Shown here: in pieces, positions 17,301 through 24,495 of the stretch
How positions within the stretch are numbered: the stretch's first letter is position 1
Layout: every line of letters starts with the position of its first letter
Assembly (NCBI GenBank): GCA_023251455.1
Contig: JAHEYT010000029.1
Location: 79,231-143,230, forward strand
DNA length: 64,000 nucleotides
Origin: Bacteroidota bacterium
GTDB taxonomy: Bacteria > Bacteroidota > Bacteroidia > Bacteroidales > Prolixibacteraceae
Reading direction: 5' to 3'
The notes under the pieces: generated by a model
The model's input: only the letters and a program-made list of their open reading frames with translations
The model's database searches: none
What the model was told of the DNA's origin: nothing
Position numbers and translations under genes: made by a program

Positions 17301-18176
17301 GTGCTAAAATCGATTCAGTTTAAAGGCAAAGAGATGCTTAAATCGCCGCTAAAACTAAACGTTTGGCGGGCACCACTGGCCAACGAACAGGATCAATGGA
17401 ATTCAAGGTCGGCCAAATCGAATAGCTGGAAGACTGGTTTCGGTGAACAAATCGCGACTGAGTATTATTCGAATGGATTGGATACGCTTACTTTTTATCC
17501 AATGTCGGTTGAATGCAAGGAAGTGAATGGAAAGATATATGTAGATGTTCGCGAGGTTTGTTTGACTGGAAGTAGCAAGAATAAAGAGAAAAAGGATTTG
17601 TATATCTGGGGAGTTCAGATTAATGGGTTCGAAAACCTTTACTCGTACGTCATTTCAGCCGATGGAGTAATCAAGCTGAACCACAAAGTTATTCCTCAGG
17701 GAAATATGCCGCTGTGGTTGCCCCGAATCGGGCTGACCATGACCCTTGGTAAGTCTTTCGATCAGGTGGAATGGTATGGCCGTGGTCCGCAGGAAAATTA
17801 TCCTGATCGTAAAACCGGCTATAAAATTGGAGTATACAAATCGTCGGTAAAAGAAATGTACGAACCTTACCTTATCCCTCAGGACTATGGCTTGCGTACC
17901 GATAACCGATGGATGAAAATAACCGATTCCGAAGGCTTGGGCTTGAACGTGAAAATGAATGAGCTTTTCAATTTTAATGCTTCAAATTATTCGACCACGA
18001 ATTTAACCAAAGCCATGTACACCTATCAGTTAAAGGAGCAGGACGGAACCACTTTAAATCTCGATTATGCCACATCAGGTGTGGGGTGTACGGCTCGTGC
18101 TATTTTCAACGCTTATCGGGCTTTGCCGCAATCGTATGAAAGGGAAATTACGATCATTCCGGTTTCGGGGAAATAA
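14361..18176 (+). CDS. Large GH2 beta-galactosidase-like enzyme with LamG-like insertion
   Basis: This 1271-residue exported protein has a signal peptide (MKKLFISSCILFAMSFSVLA). It follows the LacZ plan: sugar-binding jelly roll (about 40-250, NGKWKFFYSD, VPSNWEMKGYG), immunoglobulin-like domain, TIM barrel, then domains 4-5 at the C-terminus (LNVWRAPLANEQDQW, WYGRGPQENYPDRKTG). The acid/base is Glu488 in SAGNESGEGSN and the nucleophile is probably Glu556 in FMDEYLS. About 170 residues (610-780) between barrel and domain 4 form a LamG/concanavalin-like module (LNGHDQWVEVYRQNNVEL, ITKGNYQFGLQQ, DSKTLTIYIDGKANGS, VNIGRNAEE), which explains the extra length over LacZ (about 1020). Specificity for galactose is not proven. 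It is transcribed alone and followed by a long hairpin. Confidence 0.92.
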   Translation: MKKLFISSCILFAMSFSVLAQKTGFLNNLPNYIENTSVFELNQEEGRAYFIPGKHISLNGKWKFFYSDTPDGIPQDFYSEKFNDAKWPLLDVPSNWEMKGYGDKMFRNVHAPFNVLPPKNMPIRSYGGRAPKDFNPFGVTVPSVPEEYNPTGAYRLSFTLPANFKGEETFIRFEKVASASFIWVNGQEVGYNEGAQEPSEYNISKYLRPGKNTLSVLVLKFSDGYYLEGQDYWRLAGIFDDVWLYSAPNERLFDWQVKTDLDATYTDAKLDIKVDVKKYKESPTIVCSVKAQLFDGNNQLVTELSSEKVALDKAGKTQFGLQKNISNPKKWTSETPNLYTLKMQLLAADGTVKDRSETRIGFKETEIRGETFYLNGVAVKVNSQNTHMQHPVLGHVMNEETIRKDFEILKQFNFNAVRISHYPPVNKYLELADEYGLFIIDEAGVESHASEYVSTMPEFTEMYKERVRQMVLRDRNHPCILFWSAGNESGEGSNIGEVIKEGKKYDPTRYWMYGGNAYAHPAEDIIGPRYPSPIELEMQVGVCPDSTDIRPSFMDEYLSVAGNGGGGLDDYWRVIYSHPRTMGGAIWDFVSPGLKERARLLSDSSPNNTPAHLMGNAKLLKGTTGNVLDLNGHDQWVEVYRQNNVELNGNKLTLTCDVYPRKLVSSSGSFITKGNYQFGLQQRGKDSLDFYIYTDKQYILRTGLPSNWENNWHQLTGVYDSKTLTIYIDGKANGSIPASGNISNFPFPVNIGRNAEEHGQETHVYICDAQMDNVGIFNEAILPGIFDPKKAALWLDFEKESDQGTYFSYGIGARTYGSIWPDRKPQPEMWQMKKSVQPLSLKLVDAEAGWVEVWNRNNFLDASHYKTRWFLEADGEVIQQGELNLQVPAQTKKLIQISYQKPSIKQGKEYRITVSSTLVKDELWAKAGHEVSWDQLELSWFQKLEVDPVKPSSDLKLDQTGAEISVSGLDFKYIFDKKSGVLKSIQFKGKEMLKSPLKLNVWRAPLANEQDQWNSRSAKSNSWKTGFGEQIATEYYSNGLDTLTFYPMSVECKEVNGKIYVDVREVCLTGSSKNKEKKDLYIWGVQINGFENLYSYVISADGVIKLNHKVIPQGNMPLWLPRIGLTMTLGKSFDQVEWYGRGPQENYPDRKTGYKIGVYKSSVKEMYEPYLIPQDYGLRTDNRWMKITDSEGLGLNVKMNELFNFNASNYSTTNLTKAMYTYQLKEQDGTTLNLDYATSGVGCTARAIFNAYRALPQSYEREITIIPVSGK

Positions 18177-18187
18177 AAAATATTTTT

Positions 18188-18223
18188 AGTCCCGTTGGGA
18201 GAGTTAATTCTTCCAACGGGAAC
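18188..18223 (+). terminator. Long hairpin after the GH2 gene
   Basis: Arms 18190-18202 and 18209-18221 form a 13-bp stem with one G-U pair and a 6-nt loop. A T-run is lacking, so it may be a weak terminator or a 3-prime stabiliser. Confidence 0.5.
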
Positions 18224-18433
18224 TAATTACTAATTAAGTTGCCATTTTACATGTTTTACAACAAAAGTAAATTCTTTTCTCTTTTGGAATAAAAAAACTA
18301 TCATTGCGTCAGTATGACACATTTTGAGGTGGAGCCTAACATACTATTTTCTTTTACGAAATTCCTAAGTAAATTTGATCCAGTATTATTGATACAAACA
18401 ATTTAAATAAACCACAAACACAAATTTCAACCA

Positions 18434-19849
18434 ATGAAAGAAAACTCAACCAGTGGAATGAACAGACGTAATTTTCTGGGACTTTCAGCATTAGGTTTAA
18501 CTGGCCTTACCATTCTTCCAAGTTACACGATGAGCAATGGAGCCCGTATAGCCCCAAGCGACCGTATTGTAATGGGCTTTATTGGTCTTGGACAGCAGGC
18601 AATCAATGATTTTGGTGGCTTTGCAAGTGTACCAGGTATCCAGATTGCAGCTTGCTGCGATGTTGACAATATGAAAACACAGCGCTTCAAAAAACGTGTT
18701 GAAACATGGCAGGCCAGCAAATCGATGAGCAGCCGCTGCGACATGTACGAACAGTATGAAGAACTTTTGGAACGTAGAGATATTGATGCCGTTGAGGTTG
18801 CCACTCCCGACCATTGGCATGCGCTTCAAACTATTCATGCCTGTCAGGCCGGGAAAGACGTGTATGTACAGAAACCGTTGGCATTCACAATTACCGAAAG
18901 CCTTCAGATGGTAAGAGTATCGCGTGATAACAAACGAGTAGTACAGGTAGGTAGCCAGCAACGTTCGAGCAAAGAATTCCAGAAAGCAATTGAATTGATT
19001 CAGGCTGGAAAAATCGGACACATCGAAAAAATATATGCCAAAGTTGGTGATCCACCAAAACCATTGGATTTGCCTGAAATGCCGATTCCTGCAAACCTGA
19101 ATTTCAATTTATGGTTGGGTCCTTTGAACGATTCAAAAATTCATTATCATCCTGATCTTTGTCCACCTATTTCTCTCGATCCTGAACAAAGAGAAAAACT
19201 TTGGGGTGCATGGCGTTGGTACCGCGAAACCGGTAATGGTTTTACCGCCGACTGGGGTGCCCACATGTTCGACATTGCACAGGCTGCCATTGGTATGGAC
19301 GGTTCTGGTCCTGCCTTGATTACACCAAAAGGCTATAACGGACAACAATACCTGTCATTCAAATACCAGAATGGAATTGAAATGACAGAACAGCCTTATT
19401 TGGAAGATATGCCAAATGCACAGGGAATTAAATTCATCGGCACAAAAGGCTGGATTGAAGTAGCCCGTGGTTACCTGGCTTGTTCGGATGCTTCGCTTGT
19501 TCCTGCAGAACTGGCTGGCCGTCGTCCGAAAAACATGACTCCGGAAGAACGCAAGAAAATGTTCGAGGAAATGCAGAAGAGTGCAGCCAAAGGTGGCGGA
19601 AGCTTTGAAATCAGCTCTCCACACATGCAAAACTTTGCCGATTCAGTTCGTTCACGGATGGACCCAATCGCACCGGTTGAAGTAGGTTGCAGCACAAATA
19701 TAGCTTGTGTACTAGGAAACATGGCCACTGAATTGGGCCGTCCGGTAAAATGGAATCCTGCCACGCTAAGTTTTGGCGACGACAAGGAAGCTGCTGCTCA
19801 CCGTTTATACCACTACGATTACAGAAATCCGTATTGTTTGTATAAATAA
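18434..19849 (+). CDS. Tat-exported Gfo/Idh/MocA family oxidoreductase
   Basis: This 471-residue protein has a twin-arginine signal (MNRRNFLGLSALGLTGL) and a Rossmann NAD(P)-binding fold starting at MGFIGLGQQA (about 47-56). The family EKP motif appears as VQKPLAF near residue 147, keeping the Lys. Next come the substrate-domain segments DWGAHMFDIAQAAIGM and IKFIGTKGWIEV. Tat export fits a protein that binds its cofactor before leaving the cytoplasm. Exported members of this family in Bacteroidota can oxidise glycosides, for example at C3, and the neighbouring TIM-barrel proteins fit such a pathway, though the reaction here is inference. It is followed at 116 bp by the first TIM-barrel gene. 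Confidence 0.9.
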   Translation: MKENSTSGMNRRNFLGLSALGLTGLTILPSYTMSNGARIAPSDRIVMGFIGLGQQAINDFGGFASVPGIQIAACCDVDNMKTQRFKKRVETWQASKSMSSRCDMYEQYEELLERRDIDAVEVATPDHWHALQTIHACQAGKDVYVQKPLAFTITESLQMVRVSRDNKRVVQVGSQQRSSKEFQKAIELIQAGKIGHIEKIYAKVGDPPKPLDLPEMPIPANLNFNLWLGPLNDSKIHYHPDLCPPISLDPEQREKLWGAWRWYRETGNGFTADWGAHMFDIAQAAIGMDGSGPALITPKGYNGQQYLSFKYQNGIEMTEQPYLEDMPNAQGIKFIGTKGWIEVARGYLACSDASLVPAELAGRRPKNMTPEERKKMFEEMQKSAAKGGGSFEISSPHMQNFADSVRSRMDPIAPVEVGCSTNIACVLGNMATELGRPVKWNPATLSFGDDKEAAAHRLYHYDYRNPYCLYK

Positions 19850-19965
19850 ATAAATCTGCCCTGAAAATTCAGTCTTCAGAATTTGCTTAACCAGACTCTT
19901 AGGACTGGCTTTTCGGGGCAATTCCAATAGTTAACCATACACCAATAAACACTAATATCAAAAAA

Positions 19966-20916
19966 ATGATGGAGTCAAAACGTGATTTTCTAAAGAAATT
20001 ATCATTGATGACTGTTGGCGGTTTGATGGCAGGAAGCATTGCTCCTGTTCTGGCTGCAACCAAAAGTGTACCAACAGTTGCCGGAAAGAAAGTGATAGGG
20101 TTGCAGATCTATTCATTGGGAAAAGAACTGACCGAGAACGTTCCGGCAGGAATGAAAAAGATTAAAGAAATTGGCTATAGCACTATCGAATTGGCTGGTT
20201 ACGGTAACCGAAAAATGGGTCAATACGAAGTAAGTGAATATCGCAAAATTGTTGAAGACGCCGGTTTGAAAATAACCAGTGCGCATGTGAATCCTCCTGA
20301 AAGGAAATACACGAGCGAAAATACGACTAAGATATCTGATTGGTGGAAACAAACTGTTGAGGATCATGTAAAATTAGGTGTTGGCAGATTGATCCAGCCA
20401 GGTATGCCTACTATTGAAAATCATGAAGATGTTAAGTTGGTATGCGAAGTATTCAACAATGCAGGCGAGATCACAAAGGCTGCTGGTATGAAATGGGGAT
20501 ACCACAACCATAATATGGAGTTCAAACGAATTGCAAAACCAGGTGAAACCCTTCCAACAGGCCCCGGCGCAATCCTTCGTCCTACCGGTGACATTGTTTA
20601 CGACCTGATGGTTGATGGTACAAATCCTGATCTGGTATTCTTTGAAATGGATGTTTACTGGACGGTTATGGGACAGATGGACCCATTGGATTATTTGGAA
20701 AAATACCCAAAACGTATCCAGGTTTTACACATCAAAGACCGTTCTGTTTTAGGTCAGTCAGGAATGATGAATTTCGAAAATATCTTCAAAAAAGCATATA
20801 CAAACGGAATCAGCGAATTCTATGTTGAGCTTGAAAAAGTAAAAGCGAATATGACTCAATTTGAAGGAGTCAAGGGTTGTTTTGATTACCTGAACACTGC
20901 TGCTTTTGTGAAATAA
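19966..20916 (+). CDS. Exported xylose-isomerase-like TIM barrel (sugar isomerase/epimerase family)
   Basis: This 316-residue protein has an N-terminal export signal (KRDFLKKLSLMTVGGLMAG, cleavage near APVLAA; possibly Tat-like although only one Arg is present). The AP-endonuclease-2/xylose-isomerase-like barrel carries likely metal ligands in WGYHNHNMEF, FFEMDVYWT, VLHIKDRS and EFYVELEK. Members act as isomerases, epimerases or lyases on sugars. An exported copy next to an exported oxidoreductase suggests work on a periplasmic sugar derivative such as a keto-glycoside. It is paralogous to the next gene. ATG ATG offers two adjacent starts; the first is used. The exact reaction is unknown. Confidence 0.88.
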   Translation: MMESKRDFLKKLSLMTVGGLMAGSIAPVLAATKSVPTVAGKKVIGLQIYSLGKELTENVPAGMKKIKEIGYSTIELAGYGNRKMGQYEVSEYRKIVEDAGLKITSAHVNPPERKYTSENTTKISDWWKQTVEDHVKLGVGRLIQPGMPTIENHEDVKLVCEVFNNAGEITKAAGMKWGYHNHNMEFKRIAKPGETLPTGPGAILRPTGDIVYDLMVDGTNPDLVFFEMDVYWTVMGQMDPLDYLEKYPKRIQVLHIKDRSVLGQSGMMNFENIFKKAYTNGISEFYVELEKVKANMTQFEGVKGCFDYLNTAAFVK

Positions 20917-21031
20917 ATTATATGAATAAGGTGTAAATGGCTGATTATATTTCGTATTAATAATTTGTTCAATTAATGTTGGATTGCATACTTAAACTAT
21001 TGATTTTAATCAGCTTTACCTGACAAGTAAA

Positions 21032-21062
21032 ATGAGGCCAAAACAGAACGCTTTGGCCTCAT
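21032..21062 (+). terminator. Hairpin between the two TIM-barrel genes
   Basis: ATGAGGCCAAA (21032-21042) and TTTGGCCTCAT (21052-21062) form a perfect 11-bp stem without a strong T-run. The remainder of the gap 20917-21226 holds no gene I can support. Confidence 0.6.
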
Positions 21063-21226
21063 AATATTGATAACCCTCCCAAACTTTCTGCAATTTTTCT
21101 AACTGTTAACTTCAATCGGCGGTAAAGTCTGCCAGCCGAACGAGGCATAGAGAACAGTTCAGTTTTAAATGTTTGGGTAACAAAACGAAAATAAATTACT
21201 TCATTAAATTCTAATATTTTATCTAA

Positions 21227-22276
21227 ATGAAAAAATCGATATGCTTATATGCAGTAGCGGTTCTGGCGCTGTTTTTTACGTCTTCGACATCTTTCGGAGC
21301 ACCCGGTAAAAAACAGCTCGGAATAGCTACCTATTCGGTAAAAGGCCTCGAATCTAACATCGAAGGCGCTTTCAAATCGTTGGCTGACGATGGATACGTT
21401 GTGATGGAGATTTCCAATTACGATGCAAATTCCGGATTGGTTGCAGGTTACAAACCGGCCGATTATTCAGCATTGGCCAAGAAATATGGTATGGAAATTA
21501 TTTCAAGCCATGCACGTGGTAAATTTGATGCTAAAGATGAGGCTGGAAGTTTGGCCGCCTGGGGAAAAATATTCGACGACCACAAAATCTTAGGCTGTAA
21601 ATATGTGATTTTCCCAATGAATATTTGGGCAGGCACAGTTGAAGGACTTAAAGCTGAGTGCGACTTGATGAATAAAATCGGTGATGAGGCTAACAAAAGG
21701 GGAATAAAATTTGGTTATCACAACCATCACATGGAATTTGTTAAGGTAGCTAATACAGACCAGTTATATGAAGATTTCCTGATTGCCAACACTGACGCAG
21801 ACAAAGTATTCTTCCAGATGGATGTTTACTGGATTACCGTAGGTGGCCAGGATCCTGTTGCTTATCTGAAGAAGTATCCAAATCGTATCAAAGTGCTTCA
21901 TATCAAAGACGATTATGTGGTTGGTGAAAGCGGAAAAATCAATTATGAAGCTATTTTTAATCAATTCTACAAAAACGGCAATAAAGATTGGTTTGTTGAA
22001 ATGGAAGCCAAGATGACCAATGAACAAAGAGAACAGTCTATGGCTATGATGAATCAGATGAAAAATATTCAGGCTCAGGGTGGCAACATGGCTGACTTTA
22101 TGGCGCAGATGTCAAAGAATCGACCTCAACCTGCTCCGGGAGCCAAACCAGCACAAGGTGCTCCTGCCGGATTCGGACCTCAGGATCCAAAAGTACAGGC
22201 AGAAATGCTAAAGACTGCCCTCGAAGGAATTCGGCAAAGTGCACAATTCCTGGGAAAATCAGATTTTGTGAAATAA
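21227..22276 (+). CDS. Exported TIM barrel with Met/Gln/Pro-rich insertion
   Basis: This 349-residue paralogue of the preceding gene has a Sec signal peptide (cleavage around SSTSFGA, residue 25). The xylose-isomerase-like barrel keeps likely metal-site motifs FGYHNHHMEF, FFQMDVYWIT, VLHIKDDY and WFVEMEA. Between the last strand and the C-terminal helix lies a low-complexity segment of about 60 residues (from about 268; MAMMNQMKNIQ, then PQPAPGAKPAQGAPAGFG) that the neighbour lacks. It is probably a flexible surface loop. The role is presumably in the same pathway as the oxidoreductase, acting on a periplasmic sugar. Two consecutive hairpins end the transcript. Confidence 0.88.
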   Translation: MKKSICLYAVAVLALFFTSSTSFGAPGKKQLGIATYSVKGLESNIEGAFKSLADDGYVVMEISNYDANSGLVAGYKPADYSALAKKYGMEIISSHARGKFDAKDEAGSLAAWGKIFDDHKILGCKYVIFPMNIWAGTVEGLKAECDLMNKIGDEANKRGIKFGYHNHHMEFVKVANTDQLYEDFLIANTDADKVFFQMDVYWITVGGQDPVAYLKKYPNRIKVLHIKDDYVVGESGKINYEAIFNQFYKNGNKDWFVEMEAKMTNEQREQSMAMMNQMKNIQAQGGNMADFMAQMSKNRPQPAPGAKPAQGAPAGFGPQDPKVQAEMLKTALEGIRQSAQFLGKSDFVK

Positions 22277-22290
22277 TTGAATAAGAACTT

Positions 22291-22340
22291 CTGGTTTAAC
22301 ACCTGATGATTGGTATTCCAATCATCAGGTGTTAAACCAG
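22291..22340 (+). terminator. Perfect 23-bp hairpin
   Basis: Positions 22291-22313 are the exact reverse complement of 22318-22340, around a TATT loop. It lies 14 nt after the stop codon. No T-run follows directly, so it may act with the next hairpin or as a 3-prime stabiliser. Confidence 0.8.
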
Positions 22341-22363
22341 GCACTAATATTTTGATTTATACT

Positions 22364-22412
22364 AAAAAAGAGGAATGGATTGGATAAACACGATCCATCC
22401 TCTTTTAATTTT
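22364..22412 (+). terminator. Second hairpin terminator after the TIM-barrel gene
   Basis: AAAAGAGG-A-ATGGAT pairs with ATCCAT-CCTCTTTT around 12 nt, with one bulged A, ending in TTTTAATTTT. It isolates the upstream genes from the second sigma gene. Confidence 0.7.
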
Positions 22413-22543
22413 CACCCGAACTCATCTTGAATTTGAGAGTAGTTCAAAAAAATAAATTATCCTAAATTCGAAATTAGCAAAATGACTCTGTTTAATTCTC
22501 GAATTCATTTTACTTGACCTTCAACTGAGGTGTTTAAATCTAA

Positions 22544-22573
22544 TTTGGGTTTGATTTCTTTTTTTTACATTTG
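22544..22573 (+). promoter_or_regulatory. Bacteroidota housekeeping promoter for the second sigma gene
   Basis: TTTG (22544-22547) and TACATTTG (22566-22573) are separated by 18 nt, matching the -33/-7 pattern TTTG/TAnnTTTG. The ATG follows 26 nt after the -7 box. Confidence 0.6.
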
Positions 22574-22598
22574 AATATAGAACCATTTAACGGCAAGC

Positions 22599-23168
22599 AT
22601 GGACGATCAGGATATTTGGGGCAAAATTGTGAATGGTGATGTTGAGGCATTGCGCATTTTGCACGACAAATATTATTATCCAATGTGGTTGTGGGCCAGT
22701 AAATACTCAAGGAATAAAACCCTTGCAGAAGAATTGGTTTCCGATTGTTTCATCAGGCTGTGGGAACGCCGGAAACACATTCTCATCGAAAAGTCGTTGA
22801 AATCGTACCTTTACCTCATGCTCCGTAATCAGATTGTGAGCCATGCCCGAAAATCGAAACACGAATTGTTGATTGGTTCCGATAATCTTCCGGATATGCC
22901 CGATGAGGTGGCCATTTCTAATCAGGATTATTATGCCGCACTTTATCGGGCTATTCAAAAAATTCCGGAGCAACGGCGCAAAATACTCGAACTTGCCGCT
23001 TTCGAATCGTTTACCTACAAAGAAATTGCTGCCCAGCTTGATATTTCGGTCAATACGGTGAAAACCCAGATGGGGCGTGCTTATCAGTTTTTAAAAGAAG
23101 AACTTGATCCAAAAAACTTTTTACTATTCCATCTTTTCAGAAAAAAGGACGTTTTAAAATCGAGATAG
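22599..23168 (+). CDS. ECF-type RNA polymerase sigma factor
   Basis: This 189-residue sigma factor has region 2 over about residues 20-62 (LRILHDKYYYPMWLWASKY, AEELVSDCFIRLWERR) and region 4 near 130-165 (KIPEQRRKILELAAFES, then TYKEIAAQLDISVNTVKTQM). It belongs to the SusCD-linked ECF type and should activate the fecR-susC-susD genes that follow after 220 bp, under control of the adjacent FecR. The start is well defined by a matching promoter just upstream. It is only distantly similar to the first sigma factor in this window, so the two modules probably respond to separate signals. Confidence 0.92.
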   Translation: MDDQDIWGKIVNGDVEALRILHDKYYYPMWLWASKYSRNKTLAEELVSDCFIRLWERRKHILIEKSLKSYLYLMLRNQIVSHARKSKHELLIGSDNLPDMPDEVAISNQDYYAALYRAIQKIPEQRRKILELAAFESFTYKEIAAQLDISVNTVKTQMGRAYQFLKEELDPKNFLLFHLFRKKDVLKSR

Positions 23169-23338
23169 ACACGTCGACAATGAAAAACAGCTGAACCCAC
23201 GACTGGAAAACTCATGCTGTCAATACATCGTAAGCCGATTCCACAACCTGCACAATCAATCGGTGGCTTTCCGAATAATCATCAATCAGAATTTCTTGCT
23301 TATCCCCGAAAAATTGTTGAAAAATCTTCAACACCTGT

Positions 23339-23374
23339 CACCCTCTTCATCCTGAATTTGCGTCATTGGTAATA
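23339..23374 (+). promoter_or_regulatory. Candidate ECF-dependent promoter of the second fecR gene
   Basis: CACCCTCTT (23339-23347) is followed 13 nt later by CGTCATTGGTAATA (23361-23374), 28 nt from the ATG measured at CGTC. It parallels the element before the first fecR gene. The remaining 23169-23338 shows no gene. Confidence 0.35.
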
Positions 23375-23388
23375 TACATCCGTTTGAA

Positions 23389-24390
23389 ATGAATAAGAAC
23401 AACATAGATTTTTGGGATTTAATAGCCGGTAAACTGCATGGAGAGCTCAACTCCGATGAAAATGCTTTACTGGAAAAGGGGCTGGAAGACCAACAAAATC
23501 AGCATTTGTTTTCAAAAGGTGAAAAGATTCATCAGGGCTTGAATGAAGCAAAACGTCTGCAGGATTCGGATAAGTCAGGTTCATGGGAAATCATCGAAAA
23601 AAAGGTTCGTACCCGGAGACTTGGAATTTACACCAGTACATTTATGAAATATGCTGCAATCCTGATTGTTGCATTTGTTTCGGGATTATTCGTACATACC
23701 CTGTTAACCGATCGGAATCAGGCCGTTCAGTATGCTGAAGTCGAAGTAATGTATGGTCAACTAGGTCATTTATTTTTGTTCGATGGTACTGAAGTTTGGT
23801 TGAATTCGGGCACAAAGTTTAAATATCCGAATAAGTTCAATCAAAACGAACGAAATGTATTTATGGAAGGAGAAGCGTACTTTAAAGTTGCTCCGAATAA
23901 ACATCTTCCTTTTAAAGTAAAAACCGGCAAACTTGAGGTTGAAGTTTTAGGAACCTCTTTCAACCTGTCAGCATATCCATCCGAGTCATCTCAATCTGTA
24001 TTTCTGGACGAAGGAAAAGTTCAGATCAATGACTTGGTTGGGGATAAAATAGGAGAGATATCTCCAGGTCAGATGGCCGTAAAAACTGATGGAACCCCAA
24101 CGATTCAGGTAAAAAGTGCTGATTCGTATTTCTATACCAGCTGGAAAGATGGCAAAATCACATTCGATTCAGAAAAGCTGAGCGAAATTGCAAAAAAGAT
24201 GGAACGTTGGTACAACGTCGAAATCAGGTTTGATCAGGAGGCATTGAAAGACTTTAATTTCTCAGGAACAATTCTGCGCAACAAGCCAATCGATCAGACG
24301 ATTATGGCCATGGAGCTCCTGGCTCCGATAAGGTTTCACTATCAGGTGCGACCCAAAGAAAAAAATCTAATTACAATTGTGGGGAAATAA
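23389..24390 (+). CDS. FecR family anti-sigma factor
   Basis: This 333-residue protein has a cytoplasmic N-terminal part (1-80), one membrane helix (about 86-103, YAAILIVAFVSGLFVHTL), a FecR domain (about 125-215, GTEVWLNSGTKFKYPNKF, VFMEGEAYFKVAP) and a C-terminal DUF4974-like domain (about 255-325, KLSEIAKKMERWYNVEIRF, DQTIMAMELLAPIRFHY). It should hold the sigma factor encoded just upstream and relay the signal from the STN domain of the next gene. It has the same architecture as the first FecR but clearly diverged sequence, which argues against a recent duplication. A hairpin lies in the 105-bp gap to susC. Confidence 0.93.
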   Translation: MNKNNIDFWDLIAGKLHGELNSDENALLEKGLEDQQNQHLFSKGEKIHQGLNEAKRLQDSDKSGSWEIIEKKVRTRRLGIYTSTFMKYAAILIVAFVSGLFVHTLLTDRNQAVQYAEVEVMYGQLGHLFLFDGTEVWLNSGTKFKYPNKFNQNERNVFMEGEAYFKVAPNKHLPFKVKTGKLEVEVLGTSFNLSAYPSESSQSVFLDEGKVQINDLVGDKIGEISPGQMAVKTDGTPTIQVKSADSYFYTSWKDGKITFDSEKLSEIAKKMERWYNVEIRFDQEALKDFNFSGTILRNKPIDQTIMAMELLAPIRFHYQVRPKEKNLITIVGK

Positions 24391-24420
24391 TATGAAGAAC
24401 TAAACAGGAGATTAAAAGAA

Positions 24421-24452
24421 GGCGATGAAATGATTGGACCCATTTCACCGCC
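24421..24452 (+). promoter_or_regulatory. Hairpin between fecR and susC (module 2)
   Basis: GGCG-A-TGAAATG (24421-24432) pairs with CATTTCA-C-CGCC (24441-24452) around an 8-nt loop, with one A-C mismatch. It is followed by AAT-rich sequence without a T-run. It occupies the same position as the hairpin in module 1. Confidence 0.55.
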
Positions 24453-24495
24453 CGACAATAAAACAATAATTGTTTCATTTTAACTACACAAACTT

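Noticed and set aside
18497..19021. 174-codon minus-strand frame inside the oxidoreductase gene
   Set aside because: It is antisense to a conserved Rossmann domain and has no recognisable features.
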